Assembly (NCBI GenBank): GCA_965247635.1 | Contig: CBDFHJ010000008.1 | Location: 62,001 to 126,000, forward strand | Source: CBDFHJ01 sp965247635 | Lineage (GTDB): Bacteria; Chloroflexota; Dehalococcoidia; Lucifugimonadales; Australimonadaceae | Reading direction: 5' to 3' | Length of the DNA: 64,000 nucleotides | Shown here: piece by piece, positions 33,478 to 41,041 of the stretch | How positions within the stretch are numbered: the first letter of the stretch is position 1 | Layout of the letters: each line of letters opens with the position of its first letter | The notes under the pieces: generated by a model | Told to the model about the DNA's origin: nothing | The model's input: the letters and a program-made list of their open reading frames with translations, nothing else | Databases searched by the model: none | Position numbers and translations under genes: made by a program

Positions 33478-33560
33478 GAAGGCACGTCGGGAGCTTACTG
33501 ACTACGTTGGACGCGGTGGAGACCGCCCAGCGCAACGTGGGGAGCCCCTTAGCCTAGCTC
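33478..33560 (+). pseudogene. fragment of a serine recombinase C-terminal region
   Basis: Codons here read ARHVGSLLTTLDAVETA, aligning with ERRRLLLTVLDAVYVDT of the intact recombinase; at DNA level acgtcgg, ctgact and gacgc(a/g)gt line up in order. A palindrome copy follows at 33596. It is the fourth relic of this recombinase family in the island. Confidence 0.55.
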
Positions 33561-33595
33561 CATTCGCTCGTGAGGGTGGGCAGGATCAGGCTGAT

Positions 33596-33615
33596 CCAAA
33601 AGGAAATCGTTTCGG
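33596..33615. repeat. att-like palindrome, copy 3
   Basis: ccaaaaggaaatcgtttcgg differs from copy 1 by two changes in the right arm. It lies downstream of the recombinase relic at 33478 and shares the preceding attc(g/a)ctcgtgag block with the copy at 22616. Confidence 0.5.
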
Positions 33616-33694
33616 TCGCGCGTGATGGCATCGCGCCAGCAAGCTCCGCCACCTTGATAGTCCGTTAGTAGCGTGTTGCATGTTCCATAGGCGG

Positions 33695-33847
33695 TTAGCT
33701 CCGTTTCTTGCGAGCCGCGGTAACGACCAGAATGGCAAACATCAGTCCCAAACCTACCCCCGTTACCAAGTTGTCCATGGAAGCCCCAATCGCAGCGCCA
33801 ACGCCGACTCCTAGTGCTATCGCGGCACCCATACTAGATTTCCGCAC
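33695..33847 (-). CDS. glycine-zipper small membrane protein (50 aa)
   Basis: A GTG start (33845-33847) is preceded by aaaggaag. The product reads VRKSSMGAAIALGVGVGAAIG, then a polar SMDNLVTG turn, then a second hydrophobic run ending in TAARKKRS. Two short Gly/Ala-rich helices with GxxxG-like spacing and a basic tail are typical of the small glycine-zipper peptides found widely in bacteria and phage islands. Such proteins insert in the cytoplasmic membrane; their role is unknown. It is the only cargo between the palindrome at 33596 and the tRNA-like repeat at 33956. Confidence 0.65.
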   Translation of the reverse strand: MRKSSMGAAIALGVGVGAAIGASMDNLVTGVGLGLMFAILVVTAARKKRS

Positions 33848-33955
33848 GGTCGCACTTCCTTTCTGAGCGTCGTGTGATGACGTTTAGCATCGGCGGGGTT
33901 GTACTCGTGTTGCTCAGGCCTTCTGGGTTGGCGGCGGTAACCTTACCATCCCGCC

Positions 33956-34001
33956 GTGTTCATGGTGGAGGTAGGGTAGAGTCGATCTGCACCGTGAACA
34001 C
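33956..34001 (-). repeat. tRNA/tmRNA-3'-end-like repeat, copy 3
   Basis: A 46-bp element with ends gtgttcatggt / accgtgaacac and a core reading ATCGACTCTACC...CCTCCACCA on the minus strand. It marks the right limit of the recombinase-relic region in this window. It is more diverged from copies 1 and 2 than they are from each other. Confidence 0.45.
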
Positions 34002-34147
34002 GGGGTTTAAGTGGTCAGGGCTCACTCGGCGGTGCCGAGCTTAACGAGGGGCGCATGGACCCAACACAATAGTAAGCAGTCCCTTGTGGCGGCGAATCCG
34101 TGGTCGAGATACAATTGGAAGCACTATACCCGTAAGGACAAGCGCCA

Positions 34148-34423
34148 ATGAAGGTCTTTTGGCGGGAGCACAGGTCAGGGCAGAAAATGATCCTCGCGCC
34201 GGACAACGGCGAAGAGGTTGAGGTCGGTGCGTTCCGTCAGACGCCCCGCGGCTACGATGCTTTTGCCAAGACTCTGGGATATGATCCAGGACGCTCCCAA
34301 AGAGGGTTCCCAACCCCAGAAGATGCCAAGGCCTTCGTAGAGTCGTTCCAGCCATGGAGCCTCTATGTGGGTAACATAGACGTTGAGATCGATCGAACAG
34401 TGTACCCGCCACTGGAGGACTAA
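34148..34423 (+). CDS. hypothetical protein (91 aa)
   Basis: A small soluble protein (MKVFWREHRSGQKMILAPDN...) with alternating strands and a helix (SQRGFPTPEDAKAFVESFQPW). The PEDAKAFVESF helix resembles domains that bind nucleic acid or proteins but no family is clear. The start ATG follows taaggacaagcg, a weak ribosome binding site. It lies outside the last tRNA-like repeat and may be the first native gene beyond the island. Confidence 0.5.
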   Translation: MKVFWREHRSGQKMILAPDNGEEVEVGAFRQTPRGYDAFAKTLGYDPGRSQRGFPTPEDAKAFVESFQPWSLYVGNIDVEIDRTVYPPLED

Positions 34424-34630
34424 GCGTAGCGGGGAAAGAAAAGTGCAGCGAGGTAGTAACGCCTAGGTTTCCTGAGAAGCCCTGGCACCTTGACCGCGGA
34501 CCCGGCGATGCCGTCCAAAGAACCCTATACCTCGACACCTGCGGCGTAATGACAAGGGCCCCCGCTGGATGGCCTCCTGCCTCATGCTGGGCAAGAACAC
34601 CTGATTCCAGGACGCTGGACGCACCCCGCC

Positions 34631-34930
34631 ATGGTCAACCGCGATACTAAGGCTACCTGGAGCTACCATAACGGGACGAAGCACCCAGGTGGGCGTTTGA
34701 TGAACCCCCATCACCGGTACGACCCAATGCGTAACCCGTTGCTGTTCAAGATCTACGAAGGTCTTGATCCGATTCCCTTGTCTCTCGACGCTCCCACGAC
34801 CAACGTGCCCGCTCTATCGACCATCGCCACTGACGTAGGTCCCCATTCTCTCAGAGAACCATCACCGTTGGCATCAATTGCAAGACTGACACGCCCCAAG
34901 GCTTTTCTGACAGCCCCTTCTCGAAGCTGA
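34631..34930 (+). pseudogene. N-terminal fragment of a SagB-type nitroreductase/dehydrogenase
   Basis: The first 55 residues fit the SagB/ThcOx-family N-terminus: RDTKATWSYHNGTKHPGG, then NPHHRYDPMRNPLLFKIYEG and LDPIPL, a conserved YHxxTKH motif followed by the PxxFKxYxxLxPIPL block. After about residue 58 the reading frame loses coding character and ends; the roughly 200-residue FMN domain is absent. It is therefore a 5' relic. Family members oxidise azoline rings in ribosomal peptides or act as general nitroreductases. Confidence 0.5.
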
Positions 34931-34933
34931 TTC

Positions 34934-35446
34934 ATGCTGGGGGTACTGAGACCGCGCGTTGCGGTCCATTCATGGACGGACGTGCATCGGAATTGCGCTG
35001 AACTGCTCATTACTTTGACGTCCGTCGAAGCCCACGCGGAGTCTATGCGGGAGCAAATACAAGAGTCGGGGACCCACCACATCCAGATACTAATACTGGA
35101 CCCTCCCTTCATTTCCGTTCCCCCGGGTGGCGCCGCCCAAGCGACGGCCGCTATATATACGTTCGCTCTAGAGGTGACGGTATCCTTGACTTTGCGCACA
35201 GAGGCGCATGCCCTCGTGCCCCAAATGACCCTCCAATCGGACCCGGCCACGATTGACGTCCCCTTTGACGGGCGGGCGCTCTTTCCGTTCACGCTCACCG
35301 TTGCACCAAGCATCGAGCCGGGCATCTACGAGCTACGTCTAAATTTGGAAACGACGAACATCAGCTATCCCAGGAGTGAAAGCGGTTACAGCATAACCGG
35401 CCGGGGGTCTATGATTATCGTTGAAGTGACACCACCTGGGCCGTAG
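34934..35446 (+). CDS. hypothetical beta-rich protein, possibly truncated (170 aa)
   Basis: The C-terminal 100 residues look like an Ig-like or NPCBM-type beta domain (QSDPATIDVPFDGRALFPFT, IEPGIYELRLNLETTNI, GRGSMIIVEV). The N-terminal part begins without a signal peptide or a good ribosome binding site and directly abuts the SagB relic, so the true 5' end may be missing. Family not recognised. Confidence 0.4.
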   Translation: MLGVLRPRVAVHSWTDVHRNCAELLITLTSVEAHAESMREQIQESGTHHIQILILDPPFISVPPGGAAQATAAIYTFALEVTVSLTLRTEAHALVPQMTLQSDPATIDVPFDGRALFPFTLTVAPSIEPGIYELRLNLETTNISYPRSESGYSITGRGSMIIVEVTPPGP

Positions 35447-35598
35447 GTCTCGTGACCGGTGCCTGGCTTCGGCAGCGTGTTCCTAGGAGGATTGTCCACT
35501 GATGTACTATCTAAGCATTGTCAAAACGATAGCTAGTAAAGAGGGGAGAAACCGCAGCCGTGCTGGCTTTGGAACGCTAAGTGGGAGAAATTTTATCC

Positions 35599-36561
35599 AT
35601 GAATGATGTACAAGATAATGGGAATGAGAGGACGTATGGACGCATGGACGCATTGCTTGATCGGTATCTGCCCCGTCGAAAGCCTTTGGGACCCGAAGGG
35701 TACAATTGGAACTCTTTAAATCTTGATGACCTGAGCAATGACCTCGTCGAATGCCTGACGTTCATCTCTCTAGTTGAGTCGAACCCTGATGAGCCGGCGA
35801 AGAGATTGATTGATGCCGCCAACCGGGATGGGACCAGTTGGCTTACTCGATTCATCACTGAGTGCTGGCTACCGGAAGAGCGCAACCACGGAGCAGTCTA
35901 TGGTGAATACTTGGTTCGTTCTGGGGTCATGACAAGGGAGTCGCTTGACCAAGAGGTCGATACGGTGAAGAGAAGAGATTTTGTTATAGGCGACGACTAT
36001 CGTGCTGCTGAAGCGTGTACCTATGGCTGGTTACAAGAACTCATAACCTGGCGATTTTACCAGGCGATTCATATGCACATGACGCGTTCGACACATGAAC
36101 ATCAAACGCCAACGACAACAGCACTGAAAGACCTCGTTAGCAATGTCGCCAAGGAAGAGAACTTTCACAGATACATATACTTTGAAGGCATTCGAGAATT
36201 GCTCAATGAAGATCCTACGCGTGTAAAGCAAGTCGTAAGAGCGGTAGCGGAGTTCGAAATGCCCGGACACCACATGGCTCCCGAATACCAGGTCAAAGCT
36301 CCGAACTGGGCGCAGATGCTTAAGTTTCCCTACCGGGTGGTGTTTGGAGATATCGCTAGCGGGCTACGAGAGTTAATCGGGTATCGAGGACTTGGACAGT
36401 CCATTATCGGCTATGTGAAAAGGAACGAGATGTCGAATCTTATAAAGTGGCCTGTTCAAGCAGTGGACTGGACGATTAGGCCTAGGTCGCTTCCAGCCAC
36501 TCTTCTGGGCAGGATCGCCACTTCCCTGGTCCCTACTCGGCCGGGCCAGGGTCTTGCTTAG
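35599..36561 (+). CDS. acyl-ACP desaturase (ferritin-like di-iron)
   Basis: A 320-residue soluble desaturase of the stearoyl-ACP/DesA type. The two di-iron motifs of the family are visible: PEERNHG (EExxH, around residue 98) and KEENFHR (around residue 198). The helices between them carry the expected YQAIHMHMTRSTHEHQTP segment. The enzyme introduces a double bond into ACP-bound fatty acids with O2 and electrons from ferredoxin. I prefer the ATG at 35599 (gggaga upstream) over the GTG at 35581. It is monocistronic. AT content is somewhat higher than its neighbours. Confidence 0.85.
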   Translation: MNDVQDNGNERTYGRMDALLDRYLPRRKPLGPEGYNWNSLNLDDLSNDLVECLTFISLVESNPDEPAKRLIDAANRDGTSWLTRFITECWLPEERNHGAVYGEYLVRSGVMTRESLDQEVDTVKRRDFVIGDDYRAAEACTYGWLQELITWRFYQAIHMHMTRSTHEHQTPTTTALKDLVSNVAKEENFHRYIYFEGIRELLNEDPTRVKQVVRAVAEFEMPGHHMAPEYQVKAPNWAQMLKFPYRVVFGDIASGLRELIGYRGLGQSIIGYVKRNEMSNLIKWPVQAVDWTIRPRSLPATLLGRIATSLVPTRPGQGLA

Positions 36562-36762
36562 GCAGGCGCTCGGAGGATTTCCGTTCGGACCAGTGCCACC
36601 CTAGACAGCTAGCTGGCGCCTAAGCACAAAGACGGGCTGAGCTCTGGTTTCTGTGTGCGATGGCCCACCACTTCCTACTTCGAATGGCCGTAGCGATAGT
36701 AGCTTACTGGCCCTTTAGTCCACGCTCCAACCAGGCCTGAAGTTCCGCCGGAGGGGGGAACG

Positions 36763-37416
36763 ATGCGGGAAAACGCGCATCCGGGACCGGAATCCAGGGC
36801 TAACCCACTTCACGCGGACTATGAGGATGCCCCAGACCGCTTTCAAGCGAGTGTGCAGGCGTGTGAGCAGTATGGTTTAGTGAGTGACATCCACGAAGGG
36901 GTGGCGGACCGGCTGTCAAGGGAAGGACACGAGCCGGTCCTCGACCTCGGCTGTGGCGAGGGGCGGCTCATGCGCCAGCTTCGCCAGCGAGGCACGCAGG
37001 TTATCGGCCTGGACAGATCGGCGACGATGCTCTCAGCGGTTTCCGGGCCACGCGTGCGTGGAGAGGCCACGCGGCTTCCTGCCCGCGACTGTTCTTTCGG
37101 GGGCGTGGCGGCGCTCTACGTGCTGTACCATCTGGCAGATCCCAGTCAGGCAATTGGGGAGAGCTACCGTACGCTGAGGCCTGGAGGTCTCTTCGTAGCT
37201 TGCGCTCCCAGCAGGTACGACAATCCGGAGCTTATGTCGGTGCTGCGCCAGTCACCTATGACCTTCGACGCGGAGAACGGTCCGGGTGCGGAGAACGGTC
37301 CGGGTATCGTCGGCGAGATATTCCAGGACGTGGAAGTAGAGGGTTGGGATGGTCCATTCGTTCATCTGCCCGACCCCCACGCGCTGACGTTATTCTTTGT
37401 AGACCGTCAGCGATAA
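36763..37416 (+). pseudogene. class I SAM-dependent methyltransferase truncated at its 3' end by an IS element
   Basis: The SAM-binding core is complete: motif I VLDLGCGEGRLMRQL (about residues 59-73), LDRSATML (motif II), and a YVLYHLADPSQAIGESYRTL plus RPGGLFVACAPS region (motif III). However the insertion-sequence end starts at 37398, so the last residues VDRQR and the stop belong to the IS. The natural chain probably continued after HALTLFF. A short in-frame repeat (ENGPGAENGPG) lies at about 174-184. The start ATG at 36763 follows ggagggggg. Substrate unknown; activity may survive because the core is intact. Confidence 0.8.
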
Positions 37417-37868
37417 TGGGACACATATAAGGGTAGGAAAACCCGAGAGTCGGAGGGTGGTGTGAGCTCCTGAAATGAGGGTAGAGCTACCCACAGAAAG
37501 GAGCAGATGTGTCCCAATTAGAAGTAAGCAAAGCAGAGGCCGCCGAGGAACGAAGCGAGCAGACCAGGTCTTTCGTCCGCACAGTGAAGGCGGCTGCCCG
37601 ACGTAAGTACACCCCCGAAGAGAAGATCCGAATTGTTCTGGAGGGCTTCCGCCGCGAGGTCACAGTCAACGACCTGTGCCGGCGGGAGGGGATCAAGCCC
37701 CACTCCTACTACTCGTGGACCAAAGAGTTCATGGAGGCGGGCAAGGAGAGGTTGACCCGTGACTCGGTTCGGGACGCCACTCAGCATGAGGTAGGGCAAC
37801 TCAAGCGAGAGAACGGGGAACTCAAGGAGCTAGTGGCCGATCTGTCGCTGGAGGCGTACCGTCTCAAC
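37398..37868 (+). mobile_element. partial IS3-family element (left end plus OrfA), inverted relative to the complete copy
   Basis: It starts at the left terminal repeat tgtagaccgtcagcgataat and carries OrfA up to the slippery run before the orfA/orfB overlap. There it is cut by the right end of the complete copy (37869). The sequence is repeated in reverse orientation at 38937-39413, making a long inverted repeat. The missing orfB half is not found to the right of the complete copy. Confidence 0.85.
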
Positions 37869-37874
37869 TGTTAG
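37509..37874 (+). pseudogene. IS3-family OrfA, cut at the frameshift site
   Basis: Identical to residues 1-119 of the OrfA at 38895-39302 (HTH domain with RKYTPEEKIRIVLEGFRREV and YYSWTKEFMEAGKERL, then a leucine-zipper helix). The last codons (NC, stop) come from the inserted neighbour element. The A7 slippery run is destroyed, so no OrfAB fusion can form. Confidence 0.88.
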
Positions 37875-37911
37875 CAACCAGCAAAAGTGGGACACATTGG
37901 GAGCCGAGAGA

Positions 37912-38898
37912 TCAGGGGCTGGATGGAGGTCTGGCGAGCTCCCTGAGGGCCCTGTTGTAGCGTCGTCGCCGTTCGGTGGTTTGAGCCTTCACCTCCTTCC
38001 TGCGTTGTAGGATCTCTTGCCGTCTTCCCTTGAGCACGTCTGATGGTGTCACGTTGCCCAGAGCCTTGTGATAGCGCCGGTAGTTGTAGTAGCTGACGAA
38101 GGCCGCGATAGCAGCCTCAAGGTCGGCGGGCAACTCATAAGGCACCTGGTTGACGTCCCGTTTGATGGTCTGGTGGTAGCGCTCCAGCTTCCCGTTGGTC
38201 TGAGGGTGGAAAGGAGTTGCTAGGATGTGCTTGATGCCAACCATCCCCAGGTAGTCCCTGAATGCTCTTGAGACATAGCCTGGACCGTTGTCACTCAGCA
38301 GCCTGGTGCGGTCTGTGACTGGAACTTGGTCCATGCTGGTCGTGTCCACAGCATCCTGGACCACCTCGATGAAGGAGTCGGCCGTCATATCTTGCTGAAG
38401 CCTGTGAGCCAGGATGAAGCGGGAGTAGTCGTCCATAACGGTGACCAGGTAATAGTAGCCCCACCCAACCACCCTGAAGTATGAGGCATCGGTGGCCCAC
38501 ATCTGGTGAGGTCCTGTGGTCTTGAGGTGGTACTCCTTCCCCGCGGCCAACCGCATCTCAGGCCTCTTCACTAGGCCCTCCCTGCCCAGGATACGGTAGA
38601 CGCTGGACTCTGAGACTGAGAAGCCCTGGTTGTCGGTGATCCCCGCGGCCAGCTGACGGCAGCTCAGCTCTGGCATCTCCCTGGCTGATAACAGGACTGA
38701 GCGTTCTTCCTGAATAGTAAGACGGTTCCATGGTGGCTGATCGCCTCCTGGTCGGTCCTCAAGTCCTTGTTGGTCTTGGCGTCTGAGCCACCGGTAGTAG
38801 GTGCTCTTAGGGATGCCCAGCTCTCTGAGGACCTTTCGCTTGGGGAGGGGAGACGAGGATACTTTGGTAACTACCTCTGCCTTCTCCGGGGCGCTCAT
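37912..38898 (-). CDS. IS3-family transposase OrfB (integrase core)
   Basis: 328 residues: a zipper/HTH linker (VLRELGIPKSTYYRWLRRQ), then the rve core with D in WATDASYFRVV, D in LLSDNGPGYVS and E in NGKLERYHQTIKRD. It overlaps OrfA by 4 bases. A run of seven A on the minus strand (near 38938-38944) just before the overlap allows a -1 frameshift. The -1 frame is open from the run into OrfB (KKNGHPHAPG...), so an OrfAB fusion can be made. Confidence 0.93.
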   Translation of the reverse strand: MSAPEKAEVVTKVSSSPLPKRKVLRELGIPKSTYYRWLRRQDQQGLEDRPGGDQPPWNRLTIQEERSVLLSAREMPELSCRQLAAGITDNQGFSVSESSVYRILGREGLVKRPEMRLAAGKEYHLKTTGPHQMWATDASYFRVVGWGYYYLVTVMDDYSRFILAHRLQQDMTADSFIEVVQDAVDTTSMDQVPVTDRTRLLSDNGPGYVSRAFRDYLGMVGIKHILATPFHPQTNGKLERYHQTIKRDVNQVPYELPADLEAAIAAFVSYYNYRRYHKALGNVTPSDVLKGRRQEILQRRKEVKAQTTERRRRYNRALRELARPPSSP

Positions 38899-39302
38899 CC
38901 GCTGGTACCGGTGGCGTCCTGGGGCATGGGGATGGCCGTTTTTTTGAGACGGTACGCCTCCAGCGACAGATCGGCCACTAGCTCCTTGAGTTCCCCGTTC
39001 TCTCGCTTGAGTTGCCCTACCTCATGCTGAGTGGCGTCCCGAACCGAGTCACGGGTCAACCTCTCCTTGCCCGCCTCCATGAACTCTTTGGTCCACGAGT
39101 AGTAGGAGTGGGGCTTGATCCCCTCCCGCCGGCACAGGTCGTTGACTGTGACCTCGCGGCGGAAGCCCTCCAGAACAATTCGGATCTTCTCTTCGGGGGT
39201 GTACTTACGTCGGGCAGCCGCCTTCACTGTGCGGACGAAAGACCTGGTCTGCTCGCTTCGTTCCTCGGCGGCCTCTGCTTTGCTTACTTCTAGTTGGGAC
39301 AC
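38895..39302 (-). CDS. IS3-family transposase OrfA
   Basis: 135 residues with an HTH_Tnp_1 domain (residues about 35-85) and a leucine-zipper helix (EVGQLKRENGELKELVADL). After the A7 slippery run the zero frame continues for 15 residues (TAIPMPQDATGTSG) to its own stop, while -1 slippage enters OrfB. Intact. Confidence 0.92.
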   Translation of the reverse strand: MSQLEVSKAEAAEERSEQTRSFVRTVKAAARRKYTPEEKIRIVLEGFRREVTVNDLCRREGIKPHSYYSWTKEFMEAGKERLTRDSVRDATQHEVGQLKRENGELKELVADLSLEAYRLKKTAIPMPQDATGTSG

Positions 39303-39437
39303 ATCTGCTCCTTTCTGTGGGTAGCTCTACCCTCATTTCAGGAGCTCACACCACCCTCCGACTCTCGGGTTTTCCTACCCTTATATGTGTCCCATTATCG
39401 CTGACGGTCTACACTCAAGAGCCACAGATCGTTTTCG

Positions 39438-40088
39438 CTAAGCATAGCTCTCCTTTCGGTAGGCGATGGCCACCGACAGGGCCCCGGGCCCCAGTCGCAG
39501 GGTAGCGTACCGCATCCACAGCAGCCTGCCGCCTGCCACCCATGCGTCGCCGCGCGCTTCTCCGGGGTCCTCCAGCGCGTAGTCTAGAAGCCCCGTGCCT
39601 TGGTTGCCCGGGTCAGCCTTGAAGAGCGCCTCCTTCACGGTCCACAGCCGCAACAGTTGGACGGAATGGTCGTTTGCCTCCTGACGCATAAGCCAGGCCT
39701 GCTCGCGCTCCCTCAGGAAGAAGCGTGCCGATTCGGGATGGGGCTCCCGGTCGAGCTCCAGGTCGATTCCAGCCCCCACCTGGCAGGCCGAGTCGGTCGC
39801 CAGAGCCACTGCGTACTCACCACTGTGAGAGAGCGACAGACACCGGTGCGGGAAGGTGATGGCGGAGGTGTCGTCATCTTCGCCCAGGACCATCAGCAGC
39901 CGCTTCAGCGCGGCCCTGCCGCGCAGCCACGATTCGTAGCGCGGGGTGTCCGCCACGCGGCGGGAGCGGGCCGTTTCGCCTGGCGCCAGCCGGTGCGGAG
40001 CGATGGCATCTCGCGCGATGGCGACGTGCAGCGGCACACCCAGCGCGGTGCTCAGGGCCTGCTCGATGGCCTTCTCACGGAGCCGCAT
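39438..40088 (-). CDS. 4'-phosphopantetheinyl transferase (Sfp type)
   Basis: 216 residues transferring the phosphopantetheine arm from CoA to a carrier protein. The family signature is present: VGAGIDLELDRE (Mg-binding Asp/Glu) followed by FFLREREQAWL and WTVKEALFKADPGN, the WxxKEAxxK motif. CLSLSHSGEYAVAL is the upstream SHS motif. The start overlaps the 3' end of the reductase fragment upstream by 14 bp, so both belong to one unit. A PPTase next to a carboxylate-reductase-like gene is the standard pairing, because the carrier domain must be activated. Confidence 0.9.
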   Translation of the reverse strand: MRLREKAIEQALSTALGVPLHVAIARDAIAPHRLAPGETARSRRVADTPRYESWLRGRAALKRLLMVLGEDDDTSAITFPHRCLSLSHSGEYAVALATDSACQVGAGIDLELDREPHPESARFFLREREQAWLMRQEANDHSVQLLRLWTVKEALFKADPGNQGTGLLDYALEDPGEARGDAWVAGGRLLWMRYATLRLGPGALSVAIAYRKESYA

Positions 40089-40780
40089 GCGTGGCCTCCC
40101 GTCCCCACTTGCTTCGGACCAAGTACTCGCAGGTCGCCCGGACGAGCCGAGGCGTGTCAGGGGCGCGGTAGCGTTCGTAGGCCGCGACGAGGTTGTCGTT
40201 CCGCACGTCCTTGCTGACGAACAGCTGCCTCGCGAAGGGTGCGATGCTGGTAACGGCCTGGCCGAGCACGCCCGCTCCCTGTTGGACTATACCCTCCGCC
40301 AGCAGGTTGAAGGCCTCCGCGTCGCAGTAGACGGGCCTGAGAATGCGCTTCACCCGGAAGGCCTCCTCCTGTCCGAAGGTCTCGAAGGCCAGGTCCATCA
40401 TCTCGCCCAGCGTGATGGACGCCGCTTTGGGATGGGCCACGTGGTAGACGGTCTGATCGGCGGGGTGTTGCATCAGCGCGAACACGGCGTCGGCCACGAA
40501 GTCGCCTGTCACGAAGTACAGGGGTGTCTCCGGCTCACCTGGGACTAGGGAGAGGAGGCCGGAGTGGAGCAGTCTGAGGGTGTTGTGGAAGGCGTTGAAC
40601 TGGCTGACCTGCCCGCTATCGTCGTCGGCGATGACGGTGGCGATCCGGAAGATGCGCCATGGAAGGTCTTCTCGCCCGTCGAACAGCAATTGCTCGGCCT
40701 CGTGCTTGGACGACTCGTAGAAGTTGGTGAACCCCGCGGCGCCATCCGTCTGGACTTTGTGAAGGGGGCCCGACGCCAGC
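40075..40780 (-). pseudogene. C-terminal part of a thioester reductase domain (carboxylic acid reductase-like)
   Basis: The frame encodes the C-terminal about 235 residues of an extended SDR of the NAD-binding-4/thioester-reductase type: the YxxxK catalytic pair in FYESSKHEAEQLL, the VFRIATV-like WRIFRIATVIADD, and the substrate-side half with YFVTGDFVADAVFAL and VYHVAHPKAASITLGEMM. The NADP-binding GxxGxxG half is absent. In place of it, after a junction near 40775-40780, comes the N-terminus of an adenylation domain in another frame. The likely parent is an adenylation-carrier-reductase protein collapsed by internal deletion. Confidence 0.65.
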
Positions 40781-41041
40781 CCGGATGACCGCGAAGAACG
40801 CAACACCCCATTGGGGCCGCGACTCGGAGAGGATTGAGACCCGGTCGCCTGGCGCAACCCCCTTGGCGATCAGGTAGGAGGAGAGCGCCTCGACTTGCCT
40901 CCGCAACTCGCCGTAGCTGAGCCCTCGCCAGCCACCGCCTTCGAAGATAGTCAGGGCAGTGCGCCCTTCGTCAGGGCTGGACGCGAGGAACGCGTCCCAG
41001 TGGACTGCTGTGTCTTTGCGCTTGTCGGTGGATGCTGTCAT
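40781..41041 (-). pseudogene. N-terminal part of an adenylate-forming (AMP-binding) domain
   Basis: The start MTASTDKRKDTAVHWDAFLA leads into ALTIFEGGGWRGLSYGELRR, then YLIAKGVAPGDRVSILSES and PQWGVAFFAVIRAG. This is the first 80 residues of an acyl-CoA synthetase-like adenylation domain, before the phosphate-binding loop. At about 40781 it runs out of frame into the reductase fragment. The whole A-domain core, any carrier domain and the NADP-binding half of the reductase, expected to be roughly 2 kb, are missing. Confidence 0.65.

Larger units (their letters stand above)
37869..39413 (-). mobile_element. complete IS3-family insertion sequence (1545 bp)
   Basis: Terminal repeats, read inward, are tgttagcaaccagcaaaagt at 37869 and tgtagaccgtcagcgataat at the other end (39413), both continuing into gggacacat. 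About 19 of 29 positions match, and the TGT tips are typical of the family. It contains OrfA and OrfB in the standard order. The flanks (caac left, ctca right) show no target duplication, as expected if the left flank is another, partly deleted IS copy. Confidence 0.88.
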
